The notes under the pieces: model-generated
What the model was told of the DNA's origin: nothing
Seen by the model: the letters and a program-made list of their open reading frames with translations, nothing else
Databases searched by the model: none
Shown: positions 3,695 to 5,035 of the stretch, in pieces
How positions within the stretch are numbered: the stretch's first letter is position 1
Layout: the number at the start of each line of letters is the position of its first letter
Origin: F1-20-MAGs016 sp046086245
GTDB taxonomy: Bacteria > Planctomycetota > Planctomycetia > Pirellulales > UBA1268
DNA: 5,035 nucleotides
Assembly: GCA_046086245.1 (NCBI GenBank)
Contig: JBJSXB010000362.1
Location: forward strand, 1-5,035
Reading direction: 5' to 3'
Translations under genes and position numbers: made by a program

Positions 3695-5035
3695 GTGACC
3701 GACGACCCCAATCCGGTGCGGTTCGTGGTCCTCCCGCCGACGGGCACGCGCCCCGCGGCGGAATTCGGCGATCTCCTCGAGCAGCTCGGAGGGCTCACCA
3801 GCGCCGTCGCCGCGCGCCAATTCGCCGCCAGCTGCGGGATGCGACGCGGCCGCGTGGAGTGCGACATCCGCGTGCTCGACAGCGTGCGCGACGACGGTCC
3901 GAAGCTGATGCAGATGTCGCCCGAGGCGGCCAATCAGCTGCGTGCCCACCAGCCGGGCCTGCGGATCGTCCCCGAGGTCTTTTTCTCCCCGGCCCACGTC
4001 CGTCACGCCGCCCGCCGCGCCGCACCGCGGGCGGCATCGGCCGCGAAGACGGCCTTCTCGGTGGTCGCCCGTGTCGGTGGCGAACCGATCCGCGGCGCCA
4101 CCGTGGTGGCGTTCACCGACTTCGCCGCGGGGATCGGCGGCGAGGGGCGGACGAAGGCCGACGGCAGCGCCCTTTTGTCGCTCGGGGCGATGAAGCGGAT
4201 CGAGCGGATCTACGTCTACGCGCCGCCCGGCTGGTGGGGTGGCTTCCGCCGCAACGTGATGGTGATGCGCGGTGAACCGATCGTGGTGCGGCTGTCGAAG
4301 CTCGACCTCGCCGACCCCGACGCGTTGCGGCATTACTACCCGTCCACCGCGCCCGACGTCGGCAGCGGCGTGACGGTCGGCGTCGTCGATACCGGGGTCG
4401 GGCCCCATGACGATCTCTTCGTCGCCGGCGGGCTGAATACCGTGCTCGGCGAGGACGCCGCCGACTTCGCCGACAGCGGCGCCGGCCATGGCACGCATGT
4501 GGCGGGGATCATCGCCGCGCGCGGCACGCCGCCGACGGGTGTCCGCGGGGTGGCGCCGGGGGTGCGGCTGATGAGCTACCGGGTGTTCGGCAAGGATCAG
4601 TCGGGGGCGAGCAACTTCGCGATCCTCAAGGCGATCGACCGCGCCGTGCAGGATGGCTGCGACATCGTCAACCTGAGCCTCGGCGGCATCGTCCGCGATC
4701 CGGCGATCGCTTCGGCAATCCAGGATGCCCGTGCCGCCGGCACGGTGGTGATCGGCGCCGCGGGCAACGACCAGCGCGCACCGGTGAGTTTCCCGGCGGC
4801 GGAGCCGGCCTGTCTGGCGATCTCGGCCCTCGGGGTGAAGGGCACCTTCCCGCGCGGGGCGATGGAGGAAGCGGACGTCCGCGAGCCGTTCGGTACCGAC
4901 CCGCGCGAGTTCATCGCCGGGTTCTCGAACGTGGGGATGGAGATCGACCTGGCGGGGCCCGGGGTGGGGGTGGTGTCCACGGTGCCGGGAGGCCTGGCGC
5001 CGATGAGCGGGACGTCGATGGCCAGTCCGGCGGTG
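3695..5035 (+). CDS. S8 family (subtilisin-like) serine peptidase with beta-rich domain before the catalytic domain, 3'-partial
   Basis: The frame is open from GTG 3695 to the window end, giving 447 residues without a stop. Residues 8-102 look like an I9-type propeptide (RFVVLPP at 9-15, DIRVLDS, then RIVPEVFFSP). After an Ala/Arg linker, residues 119-203 form a beta-rich unit resembling carboxypeptidase regulatory-like domains (GEPIRGATVVAFTD, then KADGSALLSLG). The S8 catalytic domain begins near 215: Asp D232 in VVDTG, His H265 in GHGTHVAG, oxyanion Asn N358 in AAGND, and Ser S441 in GTSMASP. All four key residues are present, so the enzyme should be active. An extra 20-residue segment (about 382-408) precedes FSNVG. 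There is no signal peptide, even if the frame is extended to TTG 3641 or GTG 3584, which suggests an intracellular enzyme. GTG 3695 is preferred because AAGGG (3680-3684) lies ten bases upstream and the propeptide follows directly. Only the C-terminal helices and any further domain are missing. Confidence 0.93.
   Translation, partial: MTDDPNPVRFVVLPPTGTRPAAEFGDLLEQLGGLTSAVAARQFAASCGMRRGRVECDIRVLDSVRDDGPKLMQMSPEAANQLRAHQPGLRIVPEVFFSPAHVRHAARRAAPRAASAAKTAFSVVARVGGEPIRGATVVAFTDFAAGIGGEGRTKADGSALLSLGAMKRIERIYVYAPPGWWGGFRRNVMVMRGEPIVVRLSKLDLADPDALRHYYPSTAPDVGSGVTVGVVDTGVGPHDDLFVAGGLNTVLGEDAADFADSGAGHGTHVAGIIAARGTPPTGVRGVAPGVRLMSYRVFGKDQSGASNFAILKAIDRAVQDGCDIVNLSLGGIVRDPAIASAIQDARAAGTVVIGAAGNDQRAPVSFPAAEPACLAISALGVKGTFPRGAMEEADVREPFGTDPREFIAGFSNVGMEIDLAGPGVGVVSTVPGGLAPMSGTSMASPAV

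Noticed and set aside
3187..3933. Longer, 248-residue version of the small minus-strand protein
   Set aside because: The extra N-terminal part would lie antisense to the peptidase start and has no domain character, while the I9-like pattern starts right at ATG 3528.
3221..4498. 425-residue open frame on the minus strand
   Set aside because: It is antisense to the S8 peptidase, whose catalytic motifs clearly mark the real frame; the His/Arg/Gly-rich translation has no recognisable motif.
1..5035. CRISPR array, insertion sequence or attachment site
   Set aside because: There are no regularly spaced repeats beyond two copies, no transposase-like frame and no long terminal inverted repeats in the window.

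Overview
The window is very GC-rich. It carries five protein-coding genes separated by unusually long, gene-free intervals of about 320 bases each. High GC, loose gene packing, two proteins with no obvious family and a subtilase next to a small divergent gene suggest a GC-rich environmental bacterium. Planctomycetota is my best guess. This rests on gene style only; no rRNA or other marker gene is present.

Layout, left to right. (1) 1-642 (+) is the C-terminal part of a multi-pass polysaccharide/lipid-linked oligosaccharide flippase-like membrane protein, cut by the window edge. (2) 643-964 has no convincing gene; it holds a weak promoter-like TTGACA within an inverted repeat. (3) 965-1720 (+) encodes a 251-residue single-pass membrane protein with a charged helical region and a Gly/Pro/Arg-rich tail. 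(4) 1721-2039 is non-coding and holds a 28-bp-period tandem duplication and a weak candidate promoter. (5) 2040-2864 (+) encodes a 274-residue, very basic Ala/Lys/Arg-rich protein with a helical N-terminal domain and a disordered nucleic-acid-binding-like tail. (6) 2865-3186 lies between converging genes and holds a nested inverted repeat and a G-quadruplex-type G-run cluster. (7) 3187-3528 (-) encodes a 113-residue protein with an I9-like (subtilisin propeptide/inhibitor-like) N-terminal part and an RGG-type tail. (8) 3695-5035 (+) encodes an S8 subtilisin-like serine peptidase that runs off the right edge just after its catalytic serine motif.

The most interesting unit is the divergent pair at 3187-5035. 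The complete catalytic set of an S8 peptidase (D232, H265, N358, S441, counted from the chosen GTG) is transcribed away from a small protein that resembles a stand-alone subtilisin propeptide. Neither protein shows a signal peptide, so I infer a possible intracellular protease with a dedicated modulator. The peptidase also carries a beta-rich regulatory-type domain between its propeptide-like region and its catalytic domain. The other genes show no clear functional link to this pair or to each other.
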